26,255 nt of DNA from CAZYWA01 sp964650975 [NCBI: uncultured bacterium] (GTDB taxonomy: Bacteria > JADJOY01), in contig CAZYWA010000034.1 in NCBI GenBank assembly GCA_964650975.1, positions 1 to 26,255 on the forward strand, written 5' to 3'. The position numbers and the translations under genes are program-made. Positions 1 to 10,975 of the stretch are shown one piece after another. Numbering within the stretch: position 1 is the stretch's first letter; the number at the start of each line of letters is the position of its first letter. The notes beneath the pieces were generated by a model. It ran no database searches, was not told the origin of the DNA, and was given only the letters and a program-made list of their open reading frames with translations.

Positions 1-2
1 AT

Positions 3-314
3 GTCGAATTGTTCCAAGCGCCGCTCGTGTTGAACGGGGAAATCAAGCCGGACCAAGCAACTCGCATGCTTCGCCGATACGACAAGGAGGCGCGTGAGAC
101 CGGACCTAACGATTTCTTCGACGCCAACATTGTGGACAAGTACCCCGAGGGGTCGGGAGACCTTCATCTGGTCCTGGAGGTTCGCTTCATGAATCCCGTC
201 GACAAGACCGAACATCGACAGCGCATCTGCGCTCGCCTTGAGTTCTGGGGAGAAGGCGAAGGATCCGGCGAGCCCCAGGAGGTTATGGGGTGCAAGGATG
301 AGTACGCCGACTAA
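3..314 (+). CDS. Hypothetical protein, C-terminal fragment
   Basis: The reading frame is open from the window edge to a TAA at 312-314, so the gene almost certainly starts upstream. A TTG at position 9 is the first in-frame start-like codon, but no ribosome binding site can be judged. About 103 residues are visible. They are acidic and hydrophilic (for example DKYPEGSGDLHLVLEVRF, then a C-terminal CKDEYAD) with no membrane segment and no motif I recognise. Third codon positions are less uniformly G/C than in xerC downstream, which may point to a faster-evolving or acquired gene. No function is proposed. Confidence 0.6.
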   Translation, partial: VELFQAPLVLNGEIKPDQATRMLRRYDKEARETGPNDFFDANIVDKYPEGSGDLHLVLEVRFMNPVDKTEHRQRICARLEFWGEGEGSGEPQEVMGCKDEYAD

Positions 315-339
315 CGCCAGAATCTTGCCGAGTACGCCA

Positions 340-387
340 TTTTTGGGCAGCCGCCCGCGTTTTTGGGCAGGATGGCTTTTTTGGGCA
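340..387. repeat. Three direct repeats of TTTTTGGGCA
   Basis: The decamer TTTTTGGGCA occurs at 340-349, 360-369 and 377-386, with start spacings of 20 and 17 bases. It sits between the end of the first gene and the xerC promoter region. The last copy runs into the compound palindrome that starts at 383. The role is unknown. Confidence 0.6.
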
Positions 388-458
388 AAGCCCCCCCGCC
401 CCGAAAAAAGTGCGACTTTTTCGGGGCCTCACCCCCGAGCCGGCGCGATGACGCGCCG
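383..458. repeat. Compound three-hairpin repeat, copy A
   Basis: Three hairpins follow one another. The first is GGGC-AAA-GCCC at 383-393. The second is a long A/T-cored stem whose arms are CCCCGAAAAAAGT (399-411) and ACTTTTTCGGGG (415-426) around GCG. The third is CGGCGCG-ATGA-CGCGCCG at 441-458. The block CACCCCCGAGCC (430-441) links the second and third. The same order of parts, with the identical linker, recurs at 5604-5703. The second hairpin could also act as a terminator for the upstream gene. Confidence 0.7.
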
Positions 459-491
459 ACCGGTCACGCGAGTGCGGGGTAAGATCACTTC

Positions 492-1472
492 ATGCCGGAG
501 GGGCCGGACACGGACGTCGGCGGCTGGGTCGAGCGGTTCGTCGACTATTTGCGGGTCGAGCGGGACGCGTCGGAGCACACCATCCGCGGGTACCGAAGCG
601 AGCTCGCGCACCTGATCGAGGATGTGCGGGAGCGGCGTGGCCGGCCGGGCGATGCCGTGACGGCGGGCTCGATCACCAGGACCGAGATCCGCGCTCATCT
701 GGCCAAGCGGCTCCAGGGCCGGAAGCGCACCACGACGGCTCGCAAGCTCTCGGCCTTTCGGACGTTCTTCCGGTTCCTGCGCCGCGAGGGAGCGGTCGAC
801 GCCGACCCCACCGAGGTGCTCGAGTCGCCACGGCTGCCCAAGACCACGCCTCGACATCTCCTCTTCGAGGAAGCAGAGAGCCTGATCGCCACCACCGAGA
901 AGGGCGGCTTCGCGGCCAGGCGCGCGCGGCTTCTGCTCGAGATGCTCTACGGATCGGGTCTGCGTGTTGCGGAGGCCGCTGGGCTCGATCTCGGTGATTT
1001 CGAGCCCGATCTCTCGCTGGTGCGAGTACGCGGCAAGGGGCGGAAGGAACGGATCGTCCCCATCACCGGTGCCGCGGCCGAAGCGCTTCGGCCCTATCTC
1101 GAAGCGCGCGCGGTGCTGCTCGCCGAGGTCGCGAAGCGCGGCGCCGAGACCCGTCCCGAACTGGCCCCGCAGTCCGCGCGCGACGCCCTCTTCCTCAACG
1201 CCCGCGGCCAGCGCCTCACCACCCGCAGCATGGCGCGGCTGCTCAAGACCGCGCGCCTCGACGCCGGCGTCCAAAAGAACGTGCACCCTCACCTGCTGCG
1301 CCACACCTTCGCGACCCACTTGCTCGAAGGCGGCGCCGACTTGCGCTCGATCCAGGAGCTGCTCGGCCACGCCAACCTCTCGACCACCCAGCGCTACACC
1401 CACGTCGGCATCGGCGCGCTCGCCCGCGAGTACGACGCCGCGCACCCGCGGGCGCGGCGCAAGCGGTCCTGA
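492..1472 (+). CDS. xerC: Tyrosine recombinase XerC
   Basis: A 326-residue site-specific recombinase of the Xer type, which in other bacteria resolves chromosome dimers at dif with XerD and FtsK. The N-terminal SAM-like core-binding domain spans roughly residues 10-100. The C-terminal catalytic domain carries the full set of active-site residues: Arg158 (GSGLRVAE), Lys182 (RGKGRKER), His267 and Arg270 (HPHLLRHTFATHLLEGG), His293 (LGHANLSTTQ) and the nucleophile Tyr302. Length is slightly above the usual 300, owing to an insert around 205-230. XerC and XerD are hard to separate by sequence alone; xerC is preferred because it precedes hslV-hslU, as in many bacteria. The ATG at 492 has only a weak, distant G-rich ribosome binding site. 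Confidence 0.88.
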   Translation: MPEGPDTDVGGWVERFVDYLRVERDASEHTIRGYRSELAHLIEDVRERRGRPGDAVTAGSITRTEIRAHLAKRLQGRKRTTTARKLSAFRTFFRFLRREGAVDADPTEVLESPRLPKTTPRHLLFEEAESLIATTEKGGFAARRARLLLEMLYGSGLRVAEAAGLDLGDFEPDLSLVRVRGKGRKERIVPITGAAAEALRPYLEARAVLLAEVAKRGAETRPELAPQSARDALFLNARGQRLTTRSMARLLKTARLDAGVQKNVHPHLLRHTFATHLLEGGADLRSIQELLGHANLSTTQRYTHVGIGALAREYDAAHPRARRKRS

Positions 1473-1512
1473 CGAGTCGCTTCCTCGGCCGGCGCGCGGC
1501 GGCGGATGAGCC

Positions 1513-2541
1513 TCAGAAATCCTGAAACAGCCTGCCCGCAGCCCAGTCGTTCTCGCCGTTCACCGTCACGCCGGCGCCGCCGCTCACCGAGCTGACCGGC
1601 CCGTCCGTTTGGTTGCCGCTTCCACCGCTGATCGACGAGGCGTAACCCTGCGCGTATCCGCCCGCGCCACCGCTGATCGAAGAAGAGTCCGCGGTCGCGA
1701 AGCTCCCGTAGCCGCCGCCGATCCAGGCGCGGTCGCCGGTTGCGTAGTTGCCCTGTCCTCCGCTCACCGACGCGTCGCCCCCGTCGGCCTCGTTGAACTG
1801 CCCACCCGAGACGGAGGATGCAAAGCCCGTCGCTCGGCTGTCCTCTCCACCGCTTATCGCGGACATTACGCCAGTGGCCCCATTCTGACTTCCTCCGGTC
1901 ACGGCCGAGAGCTCACCGGAAGCGAAATTCCCTTGGCCGCCGCTTGCCCACGATGCCATCCCGGTTGCTTGATCGTGGTCACCTCCGGAAACCGATGACC
2001 ATTGGCCATTGGCGAGGTTCCCGACACCACCACTCACCGCGGAGGTGTCACCCGTAGCTTGATTTCGCTCGCCGCCCGCGACGGCCGAGTTGGAGGCGGG
2101 AGCCTCGTTCGACTGGCCGCCGAGGATCGACGCCCGCGCGCCGCTGGCAACGTTTCCGGTGCCCCCCACGGCCGTGGCGTAGCTGCCGCTGATCTCGTTG
2201 CCGACCCCGCCCACGATCCCGCCGTAGCTCGTGTAGTTCTGCTGGTCACCCACGATCACGTTGTGCGAGCCGGTGCGCTTGTCCTTGTGCGAGCCGCGGG
2301 TCGCGTTGTAGCCGACCACGACGTTGCCCTTGCCGTTCGCGGTGGTCGTGGAATTCGTGCCGTTTTGAACGAGCAAATTTCCCGACGCCACTCGCACGTC
2401 GCCACTCACCACGATCACCGAGTCGCATCCCGAGATCACGAAGCTCGACCCGACCACCTTGGCCGTGCACGTGGCCCCCGCGAGTCGCGACGAGCCAGCG
2501 CTCGACAACGCGAACAGAAAGCAAAGCACCTTGACGTTCAT
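1513..2541 (-). CDS. Secreted YadA-head-like repeat protein
   Basis: A 342-residue protein on the minus strand. The ATG at 2541 is chosen because a G-rich Shine-Dalgarno (GAGGGGGAG) precedes it and a signal peptide follows ([10 protein letters not shown], with a likely cut after AGA at 23). Residues 110-325 are fifteen tandem units with a GG pair every 15 residues exactly (111, 126, 141 and so on to 321). The pattern is approximately S-G-G-x-x-N-x-A-x-G-x-x-S-x-V. This resembles the left-handed beta-roll repeats of YadA-type adhesin heads, which are usually 14 residues. There is no YadA stalk or C-terminal beta-barrel anchor; the protein ends [12 protein letters not shown]. It may be a soluble secreted or loosely bound surface protein. 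It interrupts xerC-hslV in the opposite orientation. The function is unknown, and the fold is an inference from the repeat pattern. Confidence 0.82.
   Translation of the reverse strand: MNVKVLCFLFALSSAGSSRLAGATCTAKVVGSSFVISGCDSVIVVSGDVRVASGNLLVQNGTNSTTTANGKGNVVVGYNATRGSHKDKRTGSHNVIVGDQQNYTSYGGIVGGVGNEISGSYATAVGGTGNVASGARASILGGQSNEAPASNSAVAGGERNQATGDTSAVSGGVGNLANGQWSSVSGGDHDQATGMASWASGGQGNFASGELSAVTGGSQNGATGVMSAISGGEDSRATGFASSVSGGQFNEADGGDASVSGGQGNYATGDRAWIGGGYGSFATADSSSISGGAGGYAQGYASSISGGSGNQTDGPVSSVSGGAGVTVNGENDWAAGRLFQDF
1567..2214 (-). repeat. Fifteen 45-bp tandem coding repeats
   Basis: This is the repeat region within the secreted protein gene (residues 110-325). The periodicity is exactly 45 bp across fourteen intervals with no indel. 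The nucleotide sequence of the units has diverged considerably, so this is an old array under protein-level constraint rather than a recent expansion. Confidence 0.75.
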
Positions 2542-2688
2542 CGCTCCCCCTCTTCTGCGCAGTGCTCGCCACGAGGCCGCAACCTTGGGGCATGGTGCCG
2601 CGTGTGGTATTCCTGGCCTTTTCCCCCCGCGACGCGCGGAGCCCCTCGAGACTCGAGTATCGGCTCTGCTGCCGGCGGAGCGCGAGCG

Positions 2689-3237
2689 ATGACGCGTCGA
2701 GACGAGCCCAGGTGGCGCAGCACCACGATCGTGGCCGTGCGGCGCGGCGAGAAGGCCGCGATGGCCGGCGACGGTCAGGTCACCTTCGGCGACACCATCT
2801 TGAAGCACACCGCGCGCAAAGTGCGGCGTCTCTACGGCGATCGCGTGGTGGCCGGGTTCGCCGGCGCCGCGGCCGACGCGGGCGCCCTCCTCGACAAGTT
2901 CGAGGAGCGGCTCGAGGGCGTGAACGGCAACTTGCTGCGCGCGGCCGCCGAGCTCGCCAAGGACTGGCGAACCGACCGGATCCTGCGCCGCCTCGAAGCG
3001 ATGATCATCGTCGCCGATCCCGATCACTGCTTGCTCATCTCCGGCAACGGCGACGTCATCGAGCCCGAGGACGGCATCGTGGCGGTCGGCTCCGGTGCGC
3101 CTTACGCGCTCGCCGCGGCGCGCGCACTGGTAGAGCACACCGAGCTCGAGCCGGCGAAGATCGCTCACGAGGCGATCCGCATCGCGTCGGAAATCTGCCT
3201 CTACACGAACAACGAAATCGTCGTCGAAGAGATCTAG
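2689..3237 (+). CDS. hslV: ATP-dependent protease peptidase subunit HslV (ClpQ)
   Basis: The proteolytic subunit of the cytoplasmic HslUV complex, a threonine protease of the proteasome-like Ntn family. The ATG at 2689 follows GGAG at 2677-2680 with 8 bases between. The predicted 182-residue product begins with an 11-residue leader ([11 protein letters not shown]) before the mature-type start [19 protein letters not shown], so the likely nucleophile is Thr12 after processing. No start codon lies next to that threonine, so the leader cannot be trimmed away by choosing a different start. Other family landmarks are [40 protein letters not shown] and [14 protein letters not shown] [20 protein letters not shown]. 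hslU follows after 32 bases, so the two are probably co-transcribed. Confidence 0.95.
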   Translation: MTRRDEPRWRSTTIVAVRRGEKAAMAGDGQVTFGDTILKHTARKVRRLYGDRVVAGFAGAAADAGALLDKFEERLEGVNGNLLRAAAELAKDWRTDRILRRLEAMIIVADPDHCLLISGNGDVIEPEDGIVAVGSGAPYALAAARALVEHTELEPAKIAHEAIRIASEICLYTNNEIVVEEI

Positions 3238-3269
3238 CGGGCTCCTGAAGTCGCCTCGCGGTCACGGCC

Positions 3270-4610
3270 ATGGACATCGAGAAGGATCTCACTCCGCGGC
3301 GGGTCGTCGCCGAGCTCGACAAGTACATCGTCGGGCAAGCGGCCGCGAAGCGCGCGGTCGCGGTGGCGCTGCGCGATCGCTGGCGGCGCATGCAGCTCCC
3401 GGCGGAGCTCGGCCAGGAGATCTTGCCCAAGAACATCCTGATGATCGGGCCCACCGGCGTCGGCAAGACCGAGATCGCGCGGCGCATCGCCAAGCTGGTG
3501 AAGGCGCCGTTCCTCAAGGTCGAGGCCACCAAGTTCACCGAGGTCGGCTACGTCGGGCGCGACGTCGAGTCGATCATCCGCGATCTGGTGCACATGGCCG
3601 TGAATCAGGTGCGCTCCGAGGAAGAGGAGAAGGTGCGGGGCCAGGCGGCCGAGCGGGTCGAGGATCGGTTGCTCGACTTGTTGCTCCCTGGACCTCCACG
3701 GCCGACCCCCGATCCGGCCGAGAAGGAGAGCAGCCGCGACCGGCTGCGACGGCTGCTACGCGACGGTGCCCTCGACGAGCGCGTCATCGAGATCGAGGTG
3801 CCGGTCCGCACGTTCCCGAAGATGGAGATCATGACGCCGCAAGGCGTCGAGGAGATGGACCTGCAGGTCCGCGACATGATCGGCAACCTCTTCCCGAAGC
3901 GCACCGAGAAGCGGCTCGCCACCGTCGGCGAGGCGCGGAAGCAGCTGCTCGAAGAGGAATCGGGACGGCTGGTCGACGCCGAGTCGGTGAAGCGGGTCGC
4001 GGTGGCGCGCGTGGAGCAATCCGGCATCGTGTTCGTCGACGAGATCGACAAAGTCGCGGGCGGCGGCGGTGAAGGTCACTCCGGACCGGACGTCTCGCGC
4101 GAGGGAGTGCAGCGCGACCTGCTGCCGATCCTCGAAGGCTCGACGGTCAACACCCGCTACGGCCTGGTGAAGACCGACCACATCCTGTTCATCGCGGCCG
4201 GTGCGTTCCACATCTCGAAGCCGTCCGATCTGATCCCCGAGCTGCAAGGGCGGCTGCCGATCCGCGTCGAGCTCGACGATCTGGGCGTCGACGAGTTCGT
4301 GAAGATCTTGACCGAGTCCGAGGCGTCGCCCATCCGCCACGCGGCCAAGCTGCTCGAGACCGAAGGCGTCACCCTCGAGTTCGCCGAGGACGGCATCCGC
4401 GCGATCGCCGAGATCGCCGCCAAGGTCAACGAGGAAACCGAGAACATCGGCGCGCGGCGGCTGCACACGGTGATCGAGTACTTGCTGGAGGAAGTGTCGT
4501 TCGAGGCCCCCGACCGGACCGGAACGACCGTGCGCGTCGACGCCACGATGGTGAAGGAACGGCTGAAGGACATCGTGGAAGACACGGACCTGAGCCGGTA
4601 CATCCTGTGA
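3270..4610 (+). CDS. hslU: HslUV protease ATPase subunit HslU (ClpY)
   Basis: The AAA+ unfoldase that feeds substrates into HslV. The 446 residues match the usual length. Walker A is GPTGVGKT at 60-67, the pore loop GYVG at 93-96, Walker B IVFVDEID at 253-260, and sensor 1 lies in [10 protein letters not shown] (305-314), followed by [20 protein letters not shown]. The variable I domain lies at about 110-240. The C-terminus DLSRYIL is the tail that docks into HslV in characterised complexes. The ATG at 3270 is supported by the conserved N-terminus [17 protein letters not shown]. It lies 32 bases after hslV and 79 bases before argB. Confidence 0.96.
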   Translation: MDIEKDLTPRRVVAELDKYIVGQAAAKRAVAVALRDRWRRMQLPAELGQEILPKNILMIGPTGVGKTEIARRIAKLVKAPFLKVEATKFTEVGYVGRDVESIIRDLVHMAVNQVRSEEEEKVRGQAAERVEDRLLDLLLPGPPRPTPDPAEKESSRDRLRRLLRDGALDERVIEIEVPVRTFPKMEIMTPQGVEEMDLQVRDMIGNLFPKRTEKRLATVGEARKQLLEEESGRLVDAESVKRVAVARVEQSGIVFVDEIDKVAGGGGEGHSGPDVSREGVQRDLLPILEGSTVNTRYGLVKTDHILFIAAGAFHISKPSDLIPELQGRLPIRVELDDLGVDEFVKILTESEASPIRHAAKLLETEGVTLEFAEDGIRAIAEIAAKVNEETENIGARRLHTVIEYLLEEVSFEAPDRTGTTVRVDATMVKERLKDIVEDTDLSRYIL

Positions 4611-4657
4611 GTGGAGAATCCGTGCGCACGCCAACACGAGAGCGGGGTCGATGGGCG

Positions 4658-4675
4658 GGAGGGACGCAGCCCTCC
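4658..4675. repeat. Short copy of the nested palindromic repeat
   Basis: The 18-base sequence GGAGGGACGCAGCCCTCC, in the hslU-argB gap, joins the outer left end (GGAGGGACGC) and outer right end (GCAGCCCTCC) of the 75-76 bp elements at 20648 and 24836, with the centre missing. A flanking GCGG/CCGC extends the hairpin with one bulged base. It could act as an attenuator between hslU and argB, but no T-run follows. Confidence 0.6.
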
Positions 4676-4689
4676 CCGCTTGAATCGCC

Positions 4690-5547
4690 ATGGAACGGCT
4701 GATCGAACGCGCGCAGGTCCTGATCGAGGCGCTGCCTTACATCCAGCGTTTTTCGGGCAAGACCGTGGTCATCAAGTACGGCGGCGCCGCCATGATCCGC
4801 GACGATCTGAAGGACGCGTTCGTCCAGGACCTGGTGTTGCTGCAGCTCGTGGGCATCCGGCCGGTGGTGGTGCACGGCGGCGGGCCGCAGATCAACGACT
4901 GGCTCGCGAAGCTCTCGATCCCGTCCGAGTTCATCGACGGATTGCGCGTCACCAGCCCTCAGGCGATGGAAGTCGTCGAGATGGTGCTGGTCGGGCACGT
5001 GAACCGCACCATCGTGCAGCGGATCCAGTCGGTGGGCGGGCGCGCGGTGGGACTCTCCGGAAAGGACGGCGGCCTCGTGCGCGCCCGCAAAGCACCGCCC
5101 AAGCAGACGTCCGCTGGCTTGCGCGACATGGGTCAGGTGGGCGAAGTGGTCGCGGTCGATCCGAGCGTGATCGATCACCTCGACGAGGCGGGGTTCATCC
5201 CGGTGATCGCGCCGGTCGCCGGCTCGGACGACGGACAGACGCTCAACCTGAACGCCGACACCTTCGCGAGCGCCCTCGCGGTGGCGCTCCACGCCGAGAA
5301 GCTGGTGCTCATCACCGACGTCGAGGGTGTGAAGGCCGAGGACGGCACCAAGATCGACAGCCTCACCGCCGCGGAGGCGCACGCGCTGATCTCGACCGGC
5401 ACCGCCAAGGGCGGCATGATTCCCAAGCTGCTCGCGGCGCTCGCCGAAGGCGTCCACCAAGCGCACGTGGTCGACGGCCGCGTCCCACACGCGGTGCTCC
5501 TCGAAATCTTCACCGATCGCGGCATCGGGACCTTGATCACGCCATGA
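4690..5547 (+). CDS. argB: Acetylglutamate kinase ArgB
   Basis: Phosphorylates N-acetyl-L-glutamate with ATP, the second step of arginine synthesis. It is an amino-acid kinase family member of 285 residues, close to the usual size. Visible motifs are VIKYGGAAM (Lys29), VVVHGGGPQI (59-68), the nucleotide/substrate region VNRTIVQRIQSVGGRAVGLSGKDGGL, NLNADTFASALA, and the C-terminal GTAKGGMIPKL. The N-terminal helix (residues 1-22, before FSGKTVVIKYGG) is the type found in arginine-inhibited hexameric kinases, so feedback control by arginine is a reasonable inference. The ATG at 4690 lacks a strong Shine-Dalgarno; the nearby G-rich bases lie in the palindrome at 4658. The next gene, argD, follows a structured 208-base gap. 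Confidence 0.95.
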   Translation: MERLIERAQVLIEALPYIQRFSGKTVVIKYGGAAMIRDDLKDAFVQDLVLLQLVGIRPVVVHGGGPQINDWLAKLSIPSEFIDGLRVTSPQAMEVVEMVLVGHVNRTIVQRIQSVGGRAVGLSGKDGGLVRARKAPPKQTSAGLRDMGQVGEVVAVDPSVIDHLDEAGFIPVIAPVAGSDDGQTLNLNADTFASALAVALHAEKLVLITDVEGVKAEDGTKIDSLTAAEAHALISTGTAKGGMIPKLLAALAEGVHQAHVVDGRVPHAVLLEIFTDRGIGTLITP

Positions 5548-5603
5548 GTGGCGTCGAGAAACTCGCCATGCTCGTCTCTCGACACCACGTTCGCTGTTGC
5601 CTC

Positions 5604-5703
5604 GGGGGGCTGTTCCAGCCCCCCGCCCCAAAAAGAGCGCGGTTTTTTTGGGGCCCCACCCCCGAGCCACCTCGCTACGCTCGGTGCCGTGCCTCTGGCA
5701 CGG
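5604..5703. repeat. Compound three-hairpin repeat, copy B
   Basis: It fills most of the argB-argD gap. Hairpin 1 is a perfect 9-bp stem, GGGGGGCTG-TTC-CAGCCCCCC (5604-5624). Hairpin 2 has arms GCCCCAAAAA and a T-run ending TTTTGGGGC (about 5625-5654). The shared linker CACCCCCGAGCC lies at 5657-5668. Hairpin 3 is CCGTGCC-TCT-GGCACGG at 5687-5703. The order and linker match copy A at 383-458, while the arm sequences differ with pairing preserved. Such structure inside an operon could terminate or attenuate transcription, or stabilise the mRNA. Confidence 0.72.
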
Positions 5704-5755
5704 GGCGAGATGTCCTCTCCATCCTCGGCCATTTCCACGCGAAAGGTACGGATCG

Positions 5756-6976
5756 GTGAACGAGACGCCCAAGCCCGTCGTCGACGCCGCGGAGATCCGC
5801 GCGCTCGACGCCAAGCACCACACGCCCAACTACGGGCGCTCGCCGCTGGTGATCGTGCGCGGCGAAGGCATGCATCTGTGGGACGCGGACGGGAAGCGCT
5901 ATCTCGATTTCGTCGCCGGGATCTCGGTGGCGAACCTCGGCCACTGCCCGCCCAAGCCGCTGGCGGCGCTCGAAGCGCAGGCGAAGCTCTTGTGGCACGC
6001 ATCGAACCTCTATCACACGGTGCCCCAAGCGAAGCTCGCCGCGTGGCTCACCGGGCACTCGTTCGCCGACCGGGTGTTCTTCTCGAACAGCGGCGCCGAG
6101 GCCAACGAGGCCGCGCTCAAGATGGCGCGCAAGCGCTCCAACGATCTGCACGGGCCGGGCCGCTTCGAGGTGATCGCCGCCAACAACAGCTTCCACGGCC
6201 GCACCTTCGCGACGCTCTCCGCCACCGGACAGGAAAAGGTCCACGCCGGCTTCGAGCCGATGGTGCCGGGCTTCGCGCACGTGCCGTACGGCGATCTCGA
6301 CGCGATGGCGCTCGCGATCCGCCCCGCCACCTGCGCGATCATCGTCGAGCCGGTGCAGGGCGAAGGCGGCGTGCACGTGCCGCCACCGGGTTACCTGACC
6401 GGAGTGCGCCAGCTCGCCGACGACGCCGGACTGACGCTGATCTTCGACGAAGTGCAATCCGGTCTCGGCCGCTGCGGTGCGCTCTGGGGTTACCAGCGCT
6501 TCGACGTCGAGCCCGACGTGATGACGCTCGCCAAATCGCTCGGCTCGGGCCTGCCGATCGGCGCGGCGCTCGCGCGGGAGTCCGTGGCGCAGCACTTCAC
6601 CAAGGGCTCGCACGGCTCGACCTTCGGCGGAAACCCGATCGCGTGCGCCGCGGCGCTCGCGACTTGCGAGGAACTGGTCGAGCGCAAGCTGCCCGAGCGA
6701 GCACGCGAGCTCGAAAGCGTGATGGAGAAGGGCTTGCGCGCGCTCGCTGCCAAGCACGATGTGATCCGGACCGTGCGCGGTCTCGGCCTGATCTGGGGCG
6801 CCGAGCTGGCGGTCGAGGGAGCGCCGGTGGTCGACGCGTGCCGCGAGCGCGGCCTGTTGATCAACCTGATCCAGGGCCGGGTGCTGCGCTTCCTGCCGCC
6901 GCTCATCGTGAGCGAGGAGCAGATCGCGGAGATGTTCACGACTCTCGACGCGGCGCTGACCGCGCTGGGCCTCTGA
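5756..6976 (+). CDS. argD: Acetylornithine aminotransferase ArgD
   Basis: A PLP-dependent class III aminotransferase that converts N-acetylglutamate semialdehyde to N-acetylornithine using glutamate. Many family members also act on succinyl-diaminopimelate precursors, so it could serve the lysine pathway encoded further on. The product is 406 residues from the GTG at 5756, chosen because AAAGG lies upstream and earlier in-frame codons fall in the palindromic gap. Motifs are FVAGISVANLGHCPP, SNSGAEANEAALKMAR (110-125), NNSFHGRTFATLSATG, FDEVQSGLGRCG with Asp231, and the Schiff-base lysine Lys260 in DVMTLAKSLGSGLPIGA. argF begins 5 bases after the stop. Confidence 0.94.
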   Translation: MNETPKPVVDAAEIRALDAKHHTPNYGRSPLVIVRGEGMHLWDADGKRYLDFVAGISVANLGHCPPKPLAALEAQAKLLWHASNLYHTVPQAKLAAWLTGHSFADRVFFSNSGAEANEAALKMARKRSNDLHGPGRFEVIAANNSFHGRTFATLSATGQEKVHAGFEPMVPGFAHVPYGDLDAMALAIRPATCAIIVEPVQGEGGVHVPPPGYLTGVRQLADDAGLTLIFDEVQSGLGRCGALWGYQRFDVEPDVMTLAKSLGSGLPIGAALARESVAQHFTKGSHGSTFGGNPIACAAALATCEELVERKLPERARELESVMEKGLRALAAKHDVIRTVRGLGLIWGAELAVEGAPVVDACRERGLLINLIQGRVLRFLPPLIVSEEQIAEMFTTLDAALTALGL

Positions 6977-6981
6977 TCGTC

Positions 6982-7935
6982 ATGGCGGTCCGGCACCTGC
7001 TCTCTCTGCTCGACCTCTCCCGCGAGGAGATACTCGCGGTGCTGGGGCGCGCGCGAGAGATGAAGCGCGGGCCGGGCGTGCACCAGAGCAAGATCCTCGA
7101 CGGCAAGGTGATCGGGCTCTTGTTCGAGAAGTCGTCGACGCGCACGCGGGTGTCGTTCGAGGTCGGCGCCTTCGATCTCGGCGCGCACACCGTGTTCCTG
7201 ACACCCGCGGTGAGCCAGGTGGGGCGCGGCGAGCCGATCAAGGACACGGCGCGGGTGCTGTCGCGCTACGTCGACGCGATCGTGCTGCGCACCGGCTCGC
7301 AGACCAATCTCGAGGAATACGCGCAGTGGTCGACGGTGCCGGTGATCAACGCGCTCTCCGACCTGCTCCACCCGTGCCAGATCCTGGCCGACCTGCTCAC
7401 GATCCTGGAGCGTCGCGGCACCCTCGACGGACTGGAGGCCGCATACGTGGGCGACGGCAACAACGTCGCCCACTCGTGGATCTTCGCCTGCGCGCGCCTC
7501 GGCTTCCGCTTCCGCATCGCCACACCCGAGGGCTACGACCCGGCCGAGGAAGTGCTGAGCCGGATCGACGCGGACGCGCGCTCTCGCCTCACGCTCACCC
7601 GCGATCCGGTGGAAGCCGTGCGCGGCGCCCACGCCATCAGCACCGACGTGTGGGTGAGCATGGGCCAGGAGGCGGAGCGCGAGGAGCGGCTGCGCGCGCT
7701 GCGCCCCTACCAGCTCGACGCGAGGCTGGTCTCGCACGGCGCGCCCGACACGCTGGTGCTCCACTGCCTGCCTGCGCACCGTGGCGAGGAGATCACCGAG
7801 GACGTGCTCGAAGGACCTCACTCGGTGGTCTTCGACGAGGCCGAGAACCGGCTGCACGTGCAAAAGGCGCTGCTCGAGTTCCTGCTCGCGGAGCCCGAGT
7901 GGAAGCACTCGATCTCGACCCCACACCAGGAATGA
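6982..7935 (+). CDS. argF: Ornithine carbamoyltransferase ArgF
   Basis: Makes citrulline from ornithine and carbamoyl phosphate. The product is 317 residues, standard for the family. The carbamoyl-phosphate loop is STRTR at 52-56, with HPCQ at 130-133. The ornithine-binding SMGQE lies at 226-230 and the catalytic HCLPAHRG at 261-268. These mark an ornithine enzyme rather than an N-acetylornithine or aspartate transcarbamylase. The ATG at 6982 is 5 bases after argD, and the argG ribosome binding site overlaps the argF stop, so this section of the operon is tightly coupled. Confidence 0.96.
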   Translation: MAVRHLLSLLDLSREEILAVLGRAREMKRGPGVHQSKILDGKVIGLLFEKSSTRTRVSFEVGAFDLGAHTVFLTPAVSQVGRGEPIKDTARVLSRYVDAIVLRTGSQTNLEEYAQWSTVPVINALSDLLHPCQILADLLTILERRGTLDGLEAAYVGDGNNVAHSWIFACARLGFRFRIATPEGYDPAEEVLSRIDADARSRLTLTRDPVEAVRGAHAISTDVWVSMGQEAEREERLRALRPYQLDARLVSHGAPDTLVLHCLPAHRGEEITEDVLEGPHSVVFDEAENRLHVQKALLEFLLAEPEWKHSISTPHQE

Positions 7936-7939
7936 ACCC

Positions 7940-9151
<1,212 letters not shown>

Positions 9152-9173
9152 GCGTCGAGTCGAGAGCGCGGCG

Positions 9174-9500
9174 GTGGCACGGCAGCGAGCGCGGAAGGCA
9201 CCTCCCCGCCCGGTCCGGAAGCCCCGTTTCGAGCGCTTTCCGCGCTGGGTGAGCCAGGTGTCCGGGGTGCTGGCGGTTCTCGCCTTGCTCTCGTTCCACG
9301 TCGCTCTGGTGCAAGCGATCCGCGCCGGACACGGTGGGGATTTCTACTTCACCGCCTGGGGCCTCCAAACGACGCCCATCGGCGCGCTCACGAGCCTGGC
9401 CTTCTTCGACGCCGGATTGATCGCGTTCGCCGCCTCGGTCGCGATCCGGCGCAAAGGCACCGCCGCGAACCGGCTTGGTTCGCCCCGGTCGCTGCCATAG
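9174..9500 (+). CDS. Small two-helix membrane protein
   Basis: A 108-residue open frame filling the argG-argH gap. Residues 1-30 are strongly basic (many Arg and Lys). A first hydrophobic helix follows (VSGVLAVLALLSFHVALVQAI), then a short polar loop, then a second helix (ALTSLAFFDAGLIAFAASVAI) ending in a positive RRK. An inner-membrane hairpin with cytoplasmic ends fits these charges. The GTG at 9174 is the first in-frame start after argG, preceded by a weak GAG; a GTG at 9114 inside argG is an alternative. I recognise no family. The location in the arg operon might mean transport or regulation, but that is a guess. Confidence 0.55.
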   Translation: MARQRARKAPPRPVRKPRFERFPRWVSQVSGVLAVLALLSFHVALVQAIRAGHGGDFYFTAWGLQTTPIGALTSLAFFDAGLIAFAASVAIRRKGTAANRLGSPRSLP

Positions 9501-9535
9501 TCTTGGCGCCACTTCGCGGGTCGGGCGGGACGAAC

Positions 9536-10971
<1,436 letters not shown>

Positions 10972-10975
<4 letters not shown>

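Noticed and set aside
315-491. tRNA or small RNA gene in the gap before xerC
   Set aside because: Only hairpins of the repeat family are seen, with no cloverleaf or T-loop motif. The same check on the other intergenic gaps was also negative.
429-1445. Long open frame antisense to xerC, and similar long antisense frames under metH, argG, lysA and others
   Set aside because: These are expected when a GC-rich gene with G/C third positions is read on the other strand. They show no family motifs, and the sense frames carry complete catalytic motifs.
1567-2214. CRISPR-like array
   Set aside because: The 45-bp periodicity is coding, has no separate spacers, and preserves a protein repeat in one frame.
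2002-2688. HslV with a 230-residue N-terminal extension reading back through the repeat-protein gene
   Set aside because: The upstream part is antisense to the repeat array. A good ribosome binding site and ATG at 2689 fit the normal HslV length.
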